A stretch of 64,000 bases of DNA from Siphonodentalium dalli (lineage: Eukaryota; Mollusca; Scaphopoda; Gadilida; Siphonodentaliidae). The position numbers and the translations under genes are program-made. The notes under the pieces are model-generated. The model worked only from the letters and a program-made list of their open reading frames with translations. It had not been told where the DNA came from and searched no databases. The DNA lies in assembly GCA_032622095.1 (NCBI GenBank), contig CP136068.1, positions 151,183,151-151,247,150 on the forward strand. Direction: 5' to 3'. Below, in pieces: positions 24,495 to 35,097 of this stretch; within the stretch, counting starts at the first letter, position 1, and the number at the start of each line of letters is the position of its first letter.

Positions 24495-25106
24495 AGACGA
24501 TAAGTTTGCAACACACTGTCCCAAAACCATTGAGACATGATTCCAGACAGTAATTTACTTACTTCCTTCGTTTCTACGCCCAAATCTTGGACGAGACGTT
24601 ACTACCATGTTGTGATCTTGTGCCTATTATAAAGCGTTATAAATGCAAAATACGCTCTTTTTCGATAACATATAAGGATTCAATCAGGCAGCAACGCTCT
24701 TTAATGTTTTTGCCCAATTTCAAAGTCACTCCCACACAGTTGCGCATGGTTTGCCTGTTTACTTTGATTTTTGTTTTCTTTTGGTGAAGGAAGGGTGGTG
24801 TAAACTACCGCATGCACGTACATGTATGCGAGTTTATGCAGCTGAGGTTCACAGATGGTGATTGATCGATCAGACCAACGTTATCGACAAAGAGCCTCGG
24901 GGAATGCACAGTCATTTAAACTGAAAACACAAACTCATGAGGCTCATTCGTTTCTCGCGCCTTTTTTTCTTCATACAGGTGAACCACACGTTACGAGTCA
25001 TAAAGTGGACTTCCTTACTAAATTTGATACGTGCAAGTGAATTACCCAATCCGAACAACTCAAATAAGACAGATGCGTCGAGAAAAACCGGGGTACAAAA
25101 AGTTGT

Positions 25107-25188
25107 TGGCAGCGGTGGGATTCGAACCCACGCCTCCGAAGAGACTGGTGCCTTAGACCAGCGCCTTAGACCGCTCGGCCACGCTACC
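25107..25188 (-). tRNA. tRNA-Leu-AAG: tRNA-Leu(AAG)
   Basis: Unit 21; canonical body. Confidence 0.97.
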
Positions 25189-25639
25189 CGATGAATTAAT
25201 TTGGCAGCGCATGGTCGTTAAGTCCCGACTGACGGTTTCAGTCCAAACATATAAAACTTGTCGATGCGTCCGCGACGCAAATGTATTTTTGTGGACATTA
25301 ATATATTTTGTGTTCGTTCTGGAGTGAGCGAATGGCGCCAGAAAGGAGAGAGACATGCTGTCCCTTCTTGATGGTCTACAATTGTGAGCAGAAAGTGCAC
25401 AATTGTTTCATTTTCCCAAGGAGCAAAAATAGACAAACGGCGAGATTTACATCACCCACTCGGTGGCAGATAGACGCGCGCAACGGAGTCTGAATTTGCG
25501 AGCATCTCGACCAAGATCCTGAGTGAGCAAAATTGGCGAGAAAATAAAGATTCCTGTTGACCGTTCGTTTGAGGGGATGTCACCTTGTTGCCGCGCGGCA
25601 GTTGCTTCGAAAAAAACGAAGCAAAAAAGGTTTACTTTT

Positions 25640-25721
25640 TGGCAGCGGTGGGATTCGAACACACGCCTCCGAAGAGACTGGTGCCTAAAACCAGCGCCTT
25701 AGACCACTCGGCCACGCTACC
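25640..25721 (-). tRNA. tRNA-Leu-UAG: tRNA-Leu(UAG), T52 variant
   Basis: Unit 21; T52 with GAATTTGCG. Confidence 0.92.
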
Positions 25722-26333
25722 AGACGATAAGTTTGCAACACACTGTCCCAAAACCATTGAGACATGATTCCAGACAGTAATTTACTTACTTCCTTCGTTT
25801 CTACGCCCAAATCTTGGACGAGACGTTACTACCATGTTGTGATCTTGTGCCTATTATAAAGCGTTATAAATGCAAAATACGCTCTTTTTCGATAACATAT
25901 AAGGATTCAATCAGGCAGCAACGCTCTTTAATGTTTTTGCCCAATTTCAAAGTCACTCCCACACAGTTGCGCATGGTTTGCCTGTTTACTTTGATTTTTG
26001 TTTTCTTTTGGTGAAGGAAGGGTGGTGTAAACTACCGCATGCACGTACATGTATGCGAGTTTATGCAGCTGAGGTTCACAGATGGTGATTGATCGATCAG
26101 ACCAACGTTATCGACAAAGAGCCTCGGGGAATGCACAGTCATTTAAACTGAAAACACAAACTCTTGAGGCTCATTCGTTTCTCGCGCCTTTTTTTCTTCA
26201 TACAGGTGAACCACACGTTACGAGTCATAAAGTGGACTTCCTTACTAAATTTGATACGTGCAAGTGAATTACCCAATCCGAACAACTCAAATAAGACAGA
26301 TGCGTCGAGAAAAACCGGGGTACAAAAAGTTGT

Positions 26334-26415
26334 TGGCAGCGGTGGGATTCGAACCCACGCCTCCGAAGAGACTGGTGCCTTAGACCAGCGCCTTAGACCG
26401 CTCGGCCACGCTACC
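26334..26415 (-). tRNA. tRNA-Leu-AAG: tRNA-Leu(AAG)
   Basis: Unit 22; canonical body. Confidence 0.97.
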
Positions 26416-26866
26416 CGATGAATTAATTTGGCAGCGCATGGTCGTTAAGTCCCGACTGACGGTTTCAGTCCAAACGTATAAAACTTGTCGATGCGTCCGC
26501 GACGCAAATGTATTTTTGTGGACATTAATATATTTTGTGTTCGTTCTGGAGTGAGCGAATGGCGCCAGAAAGGAGAGAGACATGCTGTCCCTTCTTGATG
26601 GTCTACAATTGTGAGCAGAAAGTGCACAATTGTTTCATTTTCCCAAGGAGCAAAAATAGACAAACGGCGAGATTTACATCACCCACTCGGTGGCAGATAG
26701 ACGCGCGCAACGGAGTCTGCATTTGCGAGCATCTCGACCAAGATCCTGAGTGAGCAAAATTGGCGAGAAAATAAAGATTCCTGTTGACCGTTCGTTTGAG
26801 GGGATGTCACCTTGTTGCCGCGCGGCAGTTGCTTCGAAAAAAACGAAGCAAAAAAGGTTTACTTTT

Positions 26867-26948
26867 TGGCAGCGGTGGGATTCGAACACACGCCTCCGAA
26901 GAGACTGGTGCCTAAAACCAGCGCCTTAGACCACTCGGCCACGCTACC
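26867..26948 (-). tRNA. tRNA-Leu-UAG: tRNA-Leu(UAG), T52 variant
   Basis: Unit 22; T52 with GCATTTGCG. Confidence 0.92.
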
Positions 26949-27560
26949 AGACGATAAGTTTGCAACACACTGTCCCAAAACCATTGAGACATGATTCCAG
27001 ACAGTAATTTACTTACTTCCTTCGTTTCTACGCCCAAATCTTGGACGAGACGTTACTACCATGTTGTGATCTTGTGCCTATTATAAAGCGTTATAAATGC
27101 AAAATACGCTCTTTTTCGATAACATATAAGGATTCAATCAGGCAGCAACGCTCTTTAATGTTTTTGCCCAATTTCAAAGTCACTCCCACACAGTTGCGCA
27201 TGGTTTGCCTGTTTACTTTGATTTTTGTTTTCTTTTGGTGAAGGAAGGGTGGTGTAAACTACCGCATGCACGTACATGTATGCGAGTTTATGCAGCTGAG
27301 GTTCACAGATGGTGATTGATCGATCAGACCAACGTTATCGACAAAGAGCCTCGGGGAATGCACAGTCATTTAAACTGAAAACACAAACTCTTGAGGCTCA
27401 TTCGTTTCTCGCGCCTTTTTTTCTTCATACAGGTGAACCACACGTTACGAGTCATAAAGTGGACTTCCTTACTAAATTTGATACGTGCAAGTGAATTACC
27501 CAATCCGAACAACTCAAATAAGACAGATGCGTCGAGAAAAACCGGGGTACAAAAAGTTGT

Positions 27561-27642
27561 TGGCAGCGGTGGGATTCGAACCCACGCCTCCGAAGAGACT
27601 CGTGCCTTAGACCAGCGCCTTAGACCGCTCGGCCACGCTACC
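27561..27642 (-). tRNA. tRNA-Leu-AAG: tRNA-Leu(AAG), C41G variant
   Basis: Unit 23; plus-strand C at 27601 makes position 41 a G, giving a G29-G41 mismatch in the anticodon stem. The anticodon and both promoter boxes are intact. It is likely transcribed but structurally weakened. Confidence 0.9.
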
Positions 27643-28093
27643 CGATGAATTAATTTGGCAGCGCATGGTCGTTAAGTCCCGACTGACGGTTTCAGTCCAA
27701 ACATATAAAACTTGTCGATGCGTCCGCGACGCAAATGTATTTTTGTGGACATTAATATATTTTGTGTTCGTTCTGGAGTGAGCGAATGGCGCCAGAAAGG
27801 AGAGAGACATGCTGTCCCTTCTTGATGGTCTACAATTGTGAGCAGAAAGTGCACAATTGTTTCATTTTCCCAAGGAGCAAAAATAGACAAACGGCGAGAT
27901 TTACATCACCCACTCGGTGGCAGATAGACGCGCGCAACGGAGTCTGAATTTGCGAGCATCTCGACCAAGATCCTGAGTGAGCAAAATTGGCGAGAAAATA
28001 AAGATTCCTGTTGACCGTTCGTTTGAGGGGATGTCACCTTGTTGCCGCGCGGCAGTTGCTTCGAAAAAAACGAAGCAAAAAAGGTTTACTTTT

Positions 28094-28175
28094 TGGCAGC
28101 GGTGGGATTCGAACACACGCCTCCGAAGAGACTGGTGCCTAAAACCAGCGCCTTAGACCACTCGGCCACGCTACC
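28094..28175 (-). tRNA. tRNA-Leu-UAG: tRNA-Leu(UAG), T52 variant
   Basis: Unit 23; T52 with GAATTTGCG. Confidence 0.92.
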
Positions 28176-28787
28176 AGACGATAAGTTTGCAACACACTGT
28201 CCCAAAACCATTGAGACATGATTCCAGACAGTAATTTACTTACTTCCTTCGTTTCTACGCCCAAATCTTGGACGAGACGTTACTACCATGTTGTGATCTT
28301 GTGCCTATTATAAAGCGTTATAAATGCAAAATACGCTCTTTTTCGATAACATATAAGGATTCAATCAGGCAGCAACGCTCTTTAATGTTTTTGCCCAATT
28401 TCAAAGTCACTCCCACACAGTTGCGCATGGTTTGCCTGTTTACTTTGATTTTTGTTTTCTTTTGGTGAAGGAAGGGTGGTGTAAACTACCGCATGCACGT
28501 ACATGTATGCGAGTTTATGCAGCTGAGGTTCACAGATGGTGATTGATCGATCAGACCAACGTTATCGACAAAGAGCCTCGGGGAATGCACAGTCATTTAA
28601 ACTGAAAACACAAACTCTTGAGGCTCATTCGTTTCTCGCGCCTTTTTTTCTTCATACAGGTGAACCACACGTTACGAGTCATAAAGTGGACTTCCTTACT
28701 AAATTTGATACGTGCAAGTGAATTACCCAATCCGAACAACTCAAATAAGACAGATGCGTCGAGAAAAACCGGGGTACAAAAAGTTGT

Positions 28788-28869
28788 TGGCAGCGGTGGG
28801 ATTCGAACCCACGCCTCCGAAGAGACTGGTGCCTTAGACCAGCGCCTTAGACCGCTCGGCCACGCTACC
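28788..28869 (-). tRNA. tRNA-Leu-AAG: tRNA-Leu(AAG)
   Basis: Unit 24; canonical body. Confidence 0.97.
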
Positions 28870-29320
28870 CGATGAATTAATTTGGCAGCGCATGGTCGTT
28901 AAGTCCCGACTGACGGTTTCAGTCCAAACGTATAAAACTTGTCGATGCGTCCGCGACGCAAATGTATTTTTGTGGACATTAATATATTTTGTGTTCGTTC
29001 TGGAGTGAGCGAATGGCGCCAGAAAGGAGAGAGACATGCTGTCCCTTCTTGATGGTCTACAATTGTGAGCAGAAAGTGCACAATTGTTTCATTTTCCCAA
29101 GGAGCAAAAATAGACAAACGGCGAGATTTACATCACCCACTCGGTGGCAGATAGACGCGCGCAACGGAGTCTGCATTTGCGAGCATCTCGACCAAGATCC
29201 TGAGTGAGCAAAATTGGCGAGAAAATAAAGATTCCTGTTGACCGTTCGTTTGAGGGGATGTCACCTTGTTGCCGCGCGGCAGTTGCTTCGAAAAAAACGA
29301 AGCAAAAAAGGTTTACTTTT

Positions 29321-29402
29321 TGGCAGCGGTGGGATTCGAACACACGCCTCCGAAGAGACTGGTGCCTAAAACCAGCGCCTTAGACCACTCGGCCACGCTA
29401 CC
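29321..29402 (-). tRNA. tRNA-Leu-UAG: tRNA-Leu(UAG), T52 variant
   Basis: Unit 24; T52 with GCATTTGCG. Confidence 0.92.
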
Positions 29403-30014
29403 AGACGATAAGTTTGCAACACACTGTCCCAAAACCATTGAGACATGATTCCAGACAGTAATTTACTTACTTCCTTCGTTTCTACGCCCAAATCTTGGAC
29501 GAGACGTTACTACCATGTTGTGATCTTGTGCCTATTATAAAGCGTTATAAATGCAAAATACGCTCTTTTTCGATAACATATAAGGATTCAATCAGGCAGC
29601 AACGCTCTTTAATGTTTTTGCCCAATTTCAAAGTCACTCCCACACAGTTGCGCATGGTTTGCCTGTTTACTTTGATTTTTGTTTTCTTTTGGTGAAGGAA
29701 GGGTGGTGTAAACTACCGCATGCACGTACATGTATGCGAGTTTATGCAGCTGAGGTTCACAGATGGTGATTGATCGATCAGACCAACGTTATCGACAAAG
29801 AGCCTCGGGGAATGCACAGTCATTTAAACTGAAAACACAAACTCTTGAGGCTCATTCGTTTCTCGCGCCTTTTTTTCTTCATACAGGTGAACCACACGTT
29901 ACGAGTCATAAAGTGGACTTCCTTACTAAATTTGATACGTGCAAGTGAATTACCCAATCCGAACAACTCAAATAAGACAGATGCGTCGAGAAAAACCGGG
30001 GTACAAAAAGTTGT

Positions 30015-30096
30015 TGGCAGCGGTGGGATTCGAACCCAAGCCTCCGAAGAGACTGGTGCCTTAGACCAGCGCCTTAGACCGCTCGGCCACGCTACC
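30015..30096 (-). tRNA. tRNA-Leu-AAG: tRNA-Leu(AAG), G49T variant
   Basis: Unit 25; plus-strand A at 30039 makes position 49 a T, so the outermost T-stem pair becomes T49-C65. The B box is intact. The same change occurs in the UAG gene of unit 27. Confidence 0.9.
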
Positions 30097-30547
30097 CGAT
30101 GAATTAATTTGGCAGCGCATGGTCGTTAAGTCCCGACTGACGGTTTCAGTCCAAACGTATAAAACTTGTCGATGCGTCCGCGACGCAAATGTATTTTTGT
30201 GGACATTAATATATTTTGTGTTCGTTCTGGAGTGAGCGAATGGCGCCAGAAAGGAGAGAGACATGCTGTCCCTTCTTGATGGTCTACAATTGTGAGCAGA
30301 AAGTGCACAATTGTTTCATTTTCCCAAGGAGCAAAAATAGACAAACGGCGAGATTTACATCACCCACTCGGTGGCAGATAGACGCGCGCAACGGAGTCTG
30401 CATTTGCGAGCATCTCGACCAAGATCCTGAGTGAGCAAAATTGGCGAGAAAATAAAGATTCCTGTTGACCGTTCGTTTGAGGGGATGTCACCTTGTTGCC
30501 GCGCGGCAGTTGCTTCGAAAAAAACGAAGCAAAAAAGGTTTACTTTT

Positions 30548-30629
30548 TGGCAGCGGTGGGATTCGAACCCACGCCTCCGAAGAGACTGGTGCCTAAAACC
30601 AGCGCCTTAGACCACTCGGCCACGCTACC
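30548..30629 (-). tRNA. tRNA-Leu-UAG: tRNA-Leu(UAG)
   Basis: Unit 25; canonical G52. Confidence 0.97.
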
Positions 30630-31241
30630 AGACGATAAGTTTGCAACACACTGTCCCAAAACCATTGAGAAATGATTCCAGACAGTAATTTACTTACTTC
30701 CTTCGTTTCTACGCCCAAATCTTGGACGAGACGTTACTACCATGTTGTGATCTTGTGCCTATTATAAAGCGTTATAAATGCAAAATACGCTCTTTTTCGA
30801 TACCATATAAGGATTCAATCAGGCAGCAACGCTCTTTAATGTTTTTGCCCAATTTCAAAGTCACTCCCACACAGTTGCGCATGGTTTGCCTGTTTACTTT
30901 GATTTTTGTTTTCTTTTGGTGAAGGAAGGGTGGTGTAAACTACCGCATGCACGTACATGTATGCGAGTTTATGCAGCTGAGGTTCACAGATGGTGATTGA
31001 TCGATCAGACCAACGTTATCGACAAAGAGCCTCGGGGAATGCACAGTCATTTAAACTGAAAACACAAACTCTTGAGGCTCATTCGTTTCTCGCGCCTTTT
31101 TTTCTTCATACAGGTGAACCACACGTTACGAGTCATAAAGTGGACTTCCTTACTAAATTTGATACGTGCAAATGAATTACCCAATCCGAACAACTCAAAT
31201 AAGACAGATGCGTCGAGAAAAACCGGGGTACAAAAAGTTGT

Positions 31242-31323
31242 TGGCAGCGGTGGGATTCGAACCCACGCCTCCGAAGAGACTGGTGCCTTAGACCAGCGCC
31301 TTAGACCGCTCGGCCACGCTACC
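31242..31323 (-). tRNA. tRNA-Leu-AAG: tRNA-Leu(AAG)
   Basis: Unit 26; canonical body. The spacer just beyond its terminator has GTGCAAATGAAT, an allele otherwise common only in the right array. Confidence 0.97.
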
Positions 31324-31774
31324 CGATGAATTAATTTGGCAGCGCATGGTCGTTAAGTCCCGACTGACGGTTTCAGTCCAAACATATAAAACTTGTCGAT
31401 GCGTCCGCGACGCAAATGTATTTTTGTGGACATTAATATATTTTGTGTTCGTTCTGGAGTGAGCGAATGGCGCCAGAAAGGAGAGAGACATGCTGTCCCT
31501 TCTTGATGGTCTACAATTGTGAGCAGAAAGTGCACAATTGTTTCATTTTCCCAAGGAGCAAAAATAGACAAACGGCGAGATTTACATCACCCACTCGGTG
31601 GCAGATAGACGCGCGCAACGGAGTCTGAATTTGCGAGCATCTCGACCAAGATCCTGAGTGAGCATAATTGGCGAGAAAATAAAGATTCCTGTTGACCGTT
31701 CGTTTGAGGGGATGTCACCTTGTTGCCGCGCGGCAGTTGCTTCGAAAAAAACGAAGCAAAAAAGGTTTACTTTT

Positions 31775-31856
31775 TGGCAGCGGTGGGATTCGAACACACG
31801 CCTCCGAAGAGACTGGTGCCTAAAACCAGCGCCTTAGACCACTCGGCCACGCTACC
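31775..31856 (-). tRNA. tRNA-Leu-UAG: tRNA-Leu(UAG), T52 variant
   Basis: Unit 26; last T52 copy of the left array. Confidence 0.92.
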
Positions 31857-32468
31857 AGACGATAAGTTTGCAACACACTGTCCCAAAACCATTGAGACAT
31901 GATTCCAGACAGTAATTTACTTACTTCCTTCGTTTCTACGCCCAAATCTTGGACGAGACGTTACTACCATGTTGTGATCTTGTGCCTATTATAAAGCGTT
32001 ATAAATGCAAAATACGCTCTTTTTCGATAACATATAAGGATTCAATCAGGCAGCAACGCTCTTTAATGTTTTTGCCCAATTTCAAAGTCACTCCCACACA
32101 GTTGCGCGTGGTTTGCCTGTTTACTTTGATTTTTGTTTTCTTTTGGTGAAGGAAGGGTGGTGTAAACTACCGCATGCACGTACATGTATGCGAGTTTATG
32201 CAGCTGAGGTTCACAGATGGTGATTGATCGATCAGACCAACGTTATCGACAAAGAGCCTCGGGGAATGCACAGTCATTTAAACTGAAAACACAAACTCTT
32301 GAGGCTCATTCGTTTCTCGCGCCTTTTTTTCTTCATACAGGTGAACCACACGTTACGAGTCATAAAGTGGACTTCCTTACTAAATTTGATACGTGCAAGT
32401 GAATTACCCAATCCGAACAACTCAAATAAGACAGATGCGTCGAGAAAAACCGGGGTACAAAAAGTTGT

Positions 32469-32550
32469 TGGCAGCGGTGGGATTCGAACCCACGCCTCCG
32501 AAGAGACTGGTGCCTTAGACCAGCGCCTTAGACCGCTCGGCCACGCTATC
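32469..32550 (-). tRNA. tRNA-Leu-AAG: tRNA-Leu(AAG), G2A variant
   Basis: Unit 27; plus-strand T at 32549 makes position 2 an A, giving an A2-C71 mismatch in the acceptor stem. This may affect 5' processing and charging. Promoter boxes and anticodon are intact. Confidence 0.9.
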
Positions 32551-33001
32551 CGATGAATTAATTTGGCAGCGCATGGTCGTTAAGTCCCGACTGACGGTTT
32601 CAGTCCAAACATATAAAACTTGTCGATGCGTCCGCGACGCAAATGTATTTTTGTGGACATTAATATATTTTGTGTTCGTTCTGGAGTGAGCGAATGGCGC
32701 CAGAAAGGAGAGAGACATGCTGTCCCTTCTTGATGGTCTACAATTGTGAGCAGAAAGTGCACAATTGTTTCATTTTCCCAAGGAGCAAAAATAGACAAAC
32801 GGCGAGATTTACACCACCCACTCGGTGGCAGATAGACGCGCGCAACGGAGTCTGCATTTGCGAGCATCTCGACCAAGATCCTGAGTGAGCAAAATTGGCG
32901 AGAAAATAAAGATTCCTGTTGACCGTTCGTTTGAGGGGATGTCACATTGTTGCCGCGCGAGGGTTGCTTCGAAAAAAACGAAGCAAAAAAGGTTTACTTT
33001 T

Positions 33002-33083
33002 TGGCAGCGGTGGGATTCGAACCCAAGCCTCCGAAGAGACTGGTGCCTAAAACCAGCGCCTTAGACCACTCGGCCACGCTACC
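33002..33083 (-). tRNA. tRNA-Leu-UAG: tRNA-Leu(UAG), G49T variant
   Basis: Unit 27; G52 is canonical but position 49 is T (plus-strand A at 33026), giving a T49-C65 mismatch. The trailer palindrome is also altered (GCGCGAGGGTTGC). Confidence 0.9.
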
Positions 33084-33695
33084 AGACGATAAGTTTGCAA
33101 CACACTGTCCCAAAACCATTGAGACATGATTCCAGACAGTAATTTACTTACTTCCTTCGTTTCTACGCCCAAATCTTGGACGAGACGTTACTACCATGTT
33201 GTGATCTTGTGCCTATTATAAAGCGTTATAAATGCAAAATACGCTCTTTTTCGATAACATATAAGGATTCAATCAGGCAGCAACGCTCTTTAATGTTTTT
33301 GCCCAATTTCAAAGTCACTCCCACACAGTTGCGCATGGTTTGCCTGTTTACTTTGATTTTTGTTTTCTTTTGGTGAAGGAAGGGTGGTGTAAACTACCGC
33401 ATGCACGTACATGTATGCGAGTTTATGCAGCTGAGGTTCACAGATGGTGATTGATCGATCAGACCAACGTTATCGACAAAGAGCCTCGGGGAATGCACAG
33501 TCATTTAAACTGAAAACACAAACTCTTGAGGCTCATTCGTTTCTCGCGCCTTTTTTTCTTCATACAGGTGAACCACACGTTACGAGTCATAAAGTGGACT
33601 TCCTTACTAAATTTGATACGTGCCAATGAATTACCCAATCCGAACAACTCAAATAAGACAGATGCGTCGAGAAAAACCGGGGTACAAAAAGTTGT

Positions 33696-33742
33696 TGGCA
33701 GCGGTGGGATTCGAACCCACGCCTCCGAAGAGACTGGTGCCT
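33696..33742 (-). pseudogene. Truncated tRNA-Leu(AAG), 3' part
   Basis: Unit 28. The gene is intact from A73 back to A35 of the anticodon and then stops at 33742, where unrelated sequence begins. The A box and 5' half are missing. Bases 1-4 of what should be the same gene reappear at 43457-43460, so 31 bp (positions 5-34) are absent from the window. Confidence 0.92.
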
Positions 33743-33743
33743 A

Positions 33744-34520
33744 CACTCTTAAACATTTTGGTTTTTTAAAAAACCAAATTTGGTTTTGAACTTTGTCCCA
33801 TATATGTAACCAAATTAGGTTTTGATCAAAACCAAATACCAAGCGCCAACTGGTTTTGATAAAAACCAAAATTGGTTTTGATCAAAACCCAATAACAAGA
33901 GTATTTGGTTTTGATCAAAACCCAAATTGGTTTTGAACTTTTGTCCCATATATGTAACCAATTGGTATTGAGTACTTGATCAATATATGAAACCAATTTT
34001 GGTTTTGATCAAAACCAAATGGTATTGAGCACTTGATCAATATATGAAACCAATTTTGGTTTTGATCAAAACCAAATGGTATTGAGCACTTGATCAATAT
34101 ATGAAACCAATTTTGGTTTTGATCAAAACCAAATGGTATTAAGCACTTGATCAATATATAAAACCAATTTTGGTTTTGATCAAAACCAAATGGTATTGAG
34201 GACTTGATCAATATATGAAACCTATTTTGGTTTTGATCAAAACCAAATGGTATTGAGCACTTGATCAATATATGAAACCAATTTTGGTTTTGATCAAAAC
34301 CAAATGGTATTGAGCACTTGATCAATATATGAAACCAATTTTGGTTTTGATCAAACCCAAATGGTATTGAGCACTTGATCAATATATGAAACCAAATTAG
34401 GTTTTGATCAAAACCAAATACCAAGCGCCAACCGGTTTTGATCAAAACCCAAACTGGTTTTATATATGAAACCAATTTTGGTTTTGATAAAAACCAATTT
34501 TGGTTTTGACCAAAAAGTTA
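33744..34520. repeat. Palindromic 57-bp satellite block at left edge
   Basis: Seven 57-bp copies start at 33964, 34021, 34078, 34135, 34192, 34249 and 34306, followed by a partial copy from 34363. Each contains TTGGTTTTGATCAAAACCAA, a perfect 20-bp palindrome in most copies, plus a second TTGATCAA. The satellite is flanked by direct copies of a longer block with ACCAAATACCAAGCGCCAA (near 33810-33860 and 34392-34441). The unit length is a multiple of three, so the minus strand stays open for 186 codons (33915-34475) with a 19-residue repeat rich in Phe, Gln, Asn and Ile. I take that as a side effect of the satellite, not a gene. Confidence 0.9.
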
Positions 34521-34680
34521 CTTTTTTGCACAATTTATTGATAAATGTGCCATACAACATACTTATGCAACCTTTAAGGGTACTGTACACTAAATCCACC
34601 CATTTATTGTACCATATCCATACTCAACAAAATATATGCAACACATGAATGAATTTGGTTTTCCAAGTTCGACATGTAAA

Positions 34681-34735
34681 ATTATAATGAAAATTAATTT
34701 ATGACCAAAGTCATAAATTGATTTTTATTATAATT
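34681..34735. repeat. Small AT-rich foldback
   Basis: Arms of about 25 bp ending in TTTATGAC and GTCATAAA face each other across a 4-base loop (CAAA, 34706-34709), with only a couple of mismatches. It would form a tight hairpin and looks like a short MITE or hairpin relic. Confidence 0.8.
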
Positions 34736-34973
34736 ACCAATCCATTGATATATTAAAGGGCTAATTGTAAAAAGGCTTTAGACAGTCTGAAACAGATGCC
34801 ACCAGATTCCATTTCCAGTACAAAAATTCAGCTGATCACTTGCATGCTACAGGCTATCAAATTTCTATATTATGCCTTTCATACCCTCCCACAAACATAC
34901 ATGTACATGTATATGGGTTCTTTTTGCCAATTGGTCAAATCTTAAATTATACGAAAACCCATTATTTTTGATG

Positions 34974-35097
34974 GTTTCTACCATAATAATGTTGGTTGCC
35001 AAGTAAACAGAAAATAAACGGTGACCATGTAATTTTTTTGTTTACGGTTATCACTTATTTACTGTTTACACAGTCCTGAAATTATTATGATAGAAAC
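34974..35097. repeat. Imperfect foldback element
   Basis: GTTTCTACCATAATAAT on the left is answered by ATTATTATGATAGAAAC on the right. Further matches run inside (GTAAACAG, AAATAA) towards a T-run centre. It is a MITE-like foldback of about 124 bp with an arm block that has diverged. No target duplication is evident. Confidence 0.65.

Larger units (their letters stand above)
1..33742 (-). repeat. Left tDNA tandem array, 1,227-bp units
   Basis: This is a head-to-tail array of 27 complete units and a truncated 28th. Taking TCCAGACAG as the unit start, units begin at 1, 1228, 2455, 3682, 4909, 6136, 7363, 8590, 9817, 11044, 12271, 13498, 14725, 15953, 17180, 18407, 19634, 20861, 22088, 23315, 24542, 25769, 26996, 28223, 29450, 30677, 31904 and 33131. 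All are 1,227 bp except unit 13, which has one extra C near 15600. Each unit holds tRNA-Leu(AAG) and tRNA-Leu(UAG) on the minus strand, separated by spacers of about 450 and 610 bp. The spacers are as conserved between units as the genes, so homogenisation is recent or continuing. The array ends inside the unit-28 AAG gene. Confidence 0.98.

Noticed and set aside
1-33742. CRISPR array or rDNA-type repeat
   Set aside because: Units are 1.2 kb with conserved spacers, tRNA genes and Pol III signals, unlike CRISPR. I checked the spacers for 5S rRNA and U6-like internal motifs by eye and saw none.
33915-34475. 186-codon minus-strand frame with a 19-residue repeat
   Set aside because: It is the 57-bp satellite read in a stop-free phase; 57 is divisible by three. 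No signal peptide, start context or homologue is recognisable.
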